Shown here piece after piece: positions 59,747 through 64,000 of a stretch of DNA of 64,000 nt. The translations under genes and the position numbers were made by a program. This stretch comes from Welwitschia mirabilis (Eukaryota; Gnetophyta; Gnetopsida; Welwitschiales): assembly GCA_051453625.1 (NCBI GenBank), contig JBOZIK010000001.1, positions 288,836,009 to 288,900,008 on the forward strand, in the 5' to 3' direction. Every line of letters begins with the position of its first letter. Position 1 is the first letter of the stretch. The notes under the pieces were generated by a model. That model was given only the letters and a program-made list of their open reading frames with translations, did no database searches and was not told where the DNA came from.

Positions 59747-61763
59747 ACTAGAAACCTGTCAATTCTTTTACCCTCTTGAGGGGTTGACTAAACTTTTAAG
59801 GAGTTGACTACATCTAAATCAGATAGATAAAATGAACTACATACAGATGGTGAATCAGATTTCTAATAAGGCCGACCAGATTTATAACCTTAAGAACCAA
59901 TGTCCCAAAACCAAATGTTAAGGTATCGACTAGATATTTATGGGGTCGACTAGATTTGAGGACCTAATAAACAATATTCTTGGACTAAATGACAAGGGGC
60001 TGACCAAATCTATTATGGGGTCAACTGAATTTGTGAACCAAAGAACAATACTCTTGAACTACTTATCAAGGAGTTAATTAGATCTATGATGGGATTGACT
60101 GGACCTGAGAACTATATAGCTGATACTCCTAAGCCAATCATCATGAGGTCAACTAGATACCTTAAGATGTCAATCNNNNNNNNNNNNNNNNNNNNNNNNN
60201 NNNNNNNNNNNNNNNNNNNNNNNNNNNNNNNNNNNNNNNNNNNNNNNNNNNNNNNNNNNNNNNNNNNNNNNNNNNNNNNNNNNNNNNNNNNNNNNNNNNN
60301 NNNNNNNNNNNNNNNNNNNNNNNNNNNNNNNNNNNNNNNNNNNNNGACTGAACTTTTAAGGAGTTGACTACATCTAAATTAGATAGATAAAATGAACTAC
60401 ATCTAGATGATGGATCAGATTTCTAATAAGGTTGATCAGATTTATAACCTTAAGAACCAATGTCCCTAAACCAAATGTTAAGGGATGGACTGGATGTTTA
60501 TTGGGTCGACTAGATTTGAGGACCTGATAAATAGTATTCCTAGACTGGATGACAAGGGACTAACCAAATCTGTGATGGGGTCGATCAAATCTGTGAACCA
60601 AGGAATAATACTCTTGAACTACTTATTAAGTGGTTAATTAGATCTATGATGGGATCAACTGGACCTGAGAACTGTATAGCTGATACTCCTAAATCAATCA
60701 TCATGTGGTCAACTAGATATCTTAAGAGGTTAATCGGACCTGATACTAGAAACTGAAAAGATTTTTATTAGGACAAGTAGGCAATCAAATTTTGTTGTAG
60801 ACAACTACACTGGGATCGACTTGACGCAGATCGAGTTAACCAAACATGAAGCCATAAGAAATTAGGGCAATTGAAATTTTCACTCAGGTAACCTATGTAA
60901 GTCATGACACCAAATGATGTCGATTAGACTTTTGAGGAGTCGACTAGATGGAACAGAATCAAAATTTTATAATAATTATGTATCCATTATGTAGCCATTG
61001 TGTACTTGTTTTCTAGCCATTTTCTAAACATTTATATCCATTGGAAGTGTATTTCAAATGTAATAAATCCTAAAAGCCTTTTAATATAAATAACTAAGAG
61101 ATAGATAACTATAATATCCTTTGGAATCATTTTCAATTGTGTTAATCTATTGAATCTAGGGAATAAGCACTATAATCTTATGATATTTAGTATTATGTAT
61201 TGGCATCTATACTTTTAACTAAGGAAGACTTACCATTTAAATCATCTCTACATTTAAGGCTAGATCCTATGCTTCATCTATTATATACCTATAGGAAAAG
61301 AGCTCCATCAAATCCACTATTTCAAGAATAAATAATATCTGTGCATATTGGCATCATTACATCACTACTTTGTATTGTGGAAGATTGAGAATAAGCCTTG
61401 AAAAGTCCATTCAAAGGTTGAGACTAAGCCTAGAGAAGTCCATTTGTAAAGGTTACAGGTAAACTTGGAATACCTGGTGGAGTAAGAAATATCTAAATTA
61501 AGCTTAAGAATAAGTTGATTATTAAGAGTGGAGTAGGAGGTTTCCTAAACTAATATAAATCCTACGTGCATCTATTTAGTACTTTTATGCTTTCAGTTAG
61601 TTATTTCTTTACTTCTATTATCTTTTATTTTCATGTATGTTTTAGATTAGTAAATTATTTTATGCAATTTTTTGTTTTATCTTTAATTCATTTAGAATAC
61701 TGTGTAGTATTTTTTAAGAACCTATTTACCTTTTCTCCCCCTCGAAGGTTCTCAATCCTAATA
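59747..61763 (+). repeat. 5' LTR region of copia element D
   Basis: The sequence directly before the primer-site relic. The outer part has many GTCGACT/GGTCAACT units (ACCAAATC.., GGGGTCGACTAGATTTGAGG). 59786-60175 and 60346-60735 are near-copies around a 170-base gap. The inner part has a TATA box at 61554-61560 followed by CCTACGTGCATCTATTTAG and ends TTTCTCCCCCTCGAAGG, then TTCTCAATCCTAATA, the typical end of Sirevirus-type LTRs (TTCACCCCCCTCT--GG---CAA-CCTAACA). The outer border is unknown. Confidence 0.6.
61554..61560 (+). promoter_or_regulatory. TATA box of the copia LTR
   Basis: TATAAAT in the context AACTAATATAAATCCTACGT, about 200 bases before the LTR end, where the LTR promoter is expected. 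Confidence 0.45.
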
Positions 61764-61765
61764 AT

Positions 61766-61777
61766 TGGTATTAAAGA
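61766..61777 (+). other. primer-binding site relic (initiator Met tRNA type)
   Basis: TGGTATTAAAGA directly follows the LTR end CCTAATAAT; the copia site is TGGTATCAGAGC. Nine of 12 match, and two of the three changes are transitions. Confidence 0.65.
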
Positions 61778-62373
61778 TAAGTTAAGTCTTCTTTAGTTTT
61801 TGACTGATCTTGACTTTAGAACTTTATAATAATTAATTCATCTGATAAGTTTTTCATCAGTCATCCACNNNNNNNNNNNNNNNNNNNNNNNNNNNNNNNN
61901 NNNNNNNNNNNNNNNNNNNNNNNNNNNNNNNNNNNNNNNNNNNNNNNNNNNNNNNNNNNNNNNNNNNNNNNNNNNNNNNNNNNNNNNNNNNNNNNNNNNN
62001 NNNNNNNNNNNNNNNNNNNNNNNNNNNNNNNNNNNNNNNNNNNNNNNNNNNNNNNNNNNNNNNNNNNNNNNNNNNNNNNNNNNNNNNNNNNNNNNNNNNN
62101 NNNNNNNNNNNNNNNNNNNNNNNNNNNNNNNNNNNNNNNNNNNNNNNNNNNNNNNNNNNNNNNNNNNNNNNNNNNNNNNNNNNNNNNNNNNNNNNNNNNN
62201 NNNNNNNNNNNNNNNNNNNNNNNNNNNNNNNNNNNNNNNNNNNNNNNNNNNNNNNNNNNNNNNNNNNNNNNNNNNNNNNNNNNNNNNNNNNNNNNNNNNN
62301 NNNNNNNNNNNNNNNNNNNNNNNNNNNNNNNNNNNNNNNNNNNNNNNNNNNNNNNNNNNNNNNNNNNNNNNNN

Positions 62374-63240
62374 TAAGAGATTTAAACCAAAGGTCACAGC
62401 CATCAAGGAGACTAAAAACATAAATGCAATGGCATTGGAAAAACTACAAGGTAATTTTCAAACTTATGAACTTAAATTTGTTAAAGATAAGAAGAAAGGT
62501 ATTACTTTAAAATGTGTGCAGCAAAACTATAGATCTGAAAGATCAGATAAGGACTTGGATGATGATGAAATGGCTCTTCTAGCTAGAAGGTTTAGAAAGT
62601 TTCTACACAGGAAGAAAAAGGAAGGAGAATCAAGTAGAGATTCAAAAAGGAGTCATCCAAAACACAGAAAGGAGTAAGAAAAAGGAAAGAAATCCAATGC
62701 TACTCATGCAAAGGATTTTATCATATGACAAATGAGTGTTCCAACATAAGGAGAGATAACAAGAAAACAAAAAATACCTTTTTTATTACCACATGGCATA
62801 ATGATGATGATGATGATGCTAATGACAGCTATTTAAATCAAGAATTAGACAAAGACAGAAGGTTATTTTTCATGATGATTATGCCATTCCTCAAAGATGT
62901 TTCTAGCACATTAGAGCCTAATGATTTGGACATAAACAATAAAGAAGAGAATGAGTTAGAAGATACATATTAGAATCTATATGATGAATGTGAAAAGTTA
63001 GCTAAGATAATAAATGATCTAAAAAGAGTAGTGAAGACTCTCATCACAGAAAAGAAGGAAATGAAAATGAAATATAATGTGCTAAAATCTGATAATACCA
63101 ATCTAATATCTCAGGTAAAAGATCTTTCTTTTTTTGGTAAATAAATTTTCTGGTGGTTCTTCTAAATTAGAACAAATGCTTAAAGTGCAAAAACCTACTA
63201 GAGATAAATCAAGTATTGATTTTAATTCATAAAATTCACA
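62374..63240 (+). pseudogene. copia gag with intact CCHC knuckle
   Basis: Reads FKPKVTAIKETKNI, LEKLQGNFQTYELKF, DEMALLARRFRKFLHRKKK, ending at a TAA near 62677. In an overlapping frame the nucleocapsid continues: CYSCKGFYHMTNEC is a complete C-X2-C-X4-H-X4-C knuckle. Then comes an Asp run encoded by a GAT repeat (62801-62818), NQELDKDRRLFFMMI, and, after a TAG, a Lys/Glu/Leu coiled-coil stretch. The segment matches element B gag piece by piece. One frameshift and two or three stops make it non-functional as it stands. The Met at 62429 is an internal residue and not the true start, which lies in the gap. Confidence 0.8.
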
Positions 63241-64000
63241 GGAATAGAAAAGCTAGAAATGTAAGTATGCTTCTAAACTTTCATGTAATTTTTGTGATAA
63301 ATTTGGTCATTCAAAGCTTTTTTTAAAAGTTAGACAACTAAAGCATTTCTCAGATTCTACAAATACTTTATCATTTAAATTTATTCCTAGAATAAGTTTA
63401 CCATCTAAGTCTAAAAAGACTAAATGGATCAGAGCTAACAATCTCAAAAGTTTTCTAACGCAGATAGCTCTTAAAGAATCAAGAACAAATAGTTAATACC
63501 TAGATAGTGAATGCTTAAGGCACATGACTAGAGAAAGATCAAACTTTTAACACCTAAGAAGTATTAATGGGGGAGATGTCATTTTTGAAAATAATAAAAA
63601 GGTAAAAATAGAAGGTATAGGATGCATTAAAATAGATAAGTTATCTAAACTTGATAATATTATTTATGTAAATGGTTTGAAACATAATTTATTAAGAATT
63701 AGTCAATTGTGTGATAAAGGTCACAAAGTAATTTTTGAAAAATCGAAATGTGACATTGTAGATTGAAGATAAATTTTTCTATACATACTACAAAATGAGT
63801 AGATAATATCTATAGAATAAATACTTATTTGATCGATCAGTTAAATCATATGATCTACAACATAAAAATAGAAATGTTAGCTTAAATTTTGATAAATCTA
63901 AACATTTTCTGGAAAGCTCTGATGTAGCACCCTCTTTCTGCAATTTGCCTATCAATCACAAAAATGAACTGGGGTTTGTTCATTATCCTGTGGCTAATTG
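63241..64000 (+). pseudogene. copia protease and GAG-pre-integrase, partial
   Basis: A second knuckle-like piece CNFCDKFGH lies near 63285. The protease active site at 63496-63525 reads YLDSECLRHM (family LDSGCSRHM), so D-S-G is D-S-E. Then GGDVIFENNKKVKIEGIG, IIYVNGLKHNLL and ISQLCDKGHKVIF follow, the GAG-pre-integrase signature, better kept than in B or C. Stops at 63766 and beyond end the open frame before the window edge. Confidence 0.8.

Larger units (their letters stand above)
61766..64000 (+). mobile_element. Ty1/copia element D, Sirevirus-like, cut by the right edge
   Basis: Primer site, gag with intact zinc knuckle, coiled-coil spacer, protease and pre-integrase follow each other on the plus strand; integrase and RT would lie beyond the window. 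It is the same kind of element as B and C but in the opposite orientation and better preserved. A 505-base gap (61869-62373) removes the N-terminal gag. Confidence 0.82.

Noticed and set aside
1-64000. tRNA, rRNA, CRISPR array or bacterial-type operon
   Set aside because: No cloverleaf with A and B boxes, no rRNA stretch and no regular spacer array seen; composition and element families are those of a plant nuclear genome.

Overview
The window looks like repeat-dominated nuclear DNA from a flowering plant; I cannot name the species. It is very AT-rich (about 70% by eye), carries 36 runs of N, and I recognise no intact host gene, rRNA, tRNA or CRISPR array. What can be identified are old, decayed transposable elements of plant families: Ty3/gypsy of the Athila/Tat kind, Ty1/copia of a Sirevirus-like kind, a LINE, a short LTR element and one end of a CACTA DNA transposon. 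Their coding regions are broken by in-frame stops, small frameshifts and lost catalytic residues. Many of these changes are C-to-T or G-to-A, as expected of old, methylated, silenced DNA.

Layout. 1-4.6 kb: minus-strand Athila-like gypsy element (protease, gag, primer-binding-site relic, 5' LTR), cut by the left edge. 5.4-9.7 kb: minus-strand copia element with gag, protease, pre-integrase, RT and RNase H, but an integrase deletion. 9.9-11.3 kb: LTR-like sequence and a CT microsatellite. 11.35-12.64 kb: a second minus-strand fragment of the same kind of copia element, holding the integrase the first one lacks. 13.2-13.9 kb: GTCGACC-type repeats. 16.55-19.09 kb: a 2.5 kb element with two direct LTRs, primer site and polypurine tract. 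19.8-26.5 kb: LTR-like and unidentified duplicated blocks. 27.8-30.4 kb: two copies of a broken minus-strand gene with a J-domain (DnaJ)-like end. 30.9-37.04 kb: minus-strand LINE (ORF1, endonuclease, RT). 38.6-39.5 kb: a duplicated block and a CpG-rich island. 41-43.6 kb: two LTR copies beginning TGTCACG. 49.05 kb: CACTA terminus. 59.7-64 kb: plus-strand copia element (LTR, TATA box, primer site, gag, start of pol), cut by the right edge.

One structural signal dominates. Of the 21 gaps that are exactly 100 N, 17 separate two near-identical stretches, in one case 51 of 51 bases. This suggests unmerged haplotype or overlapping contig ends rather than 17 independent biological tandem duplications. 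Copy numbers and gene order inside these blocks should therefore be treated as provisional.

The genes do not form a working pathway. The most unusual item is the J-domain-like pseudogene, in which the Hsp70-stimulating HPD tripeptide reads HPH in both copies. I read the sequence by eye, so family assignments rest on motif order and spacing and not on database searches.
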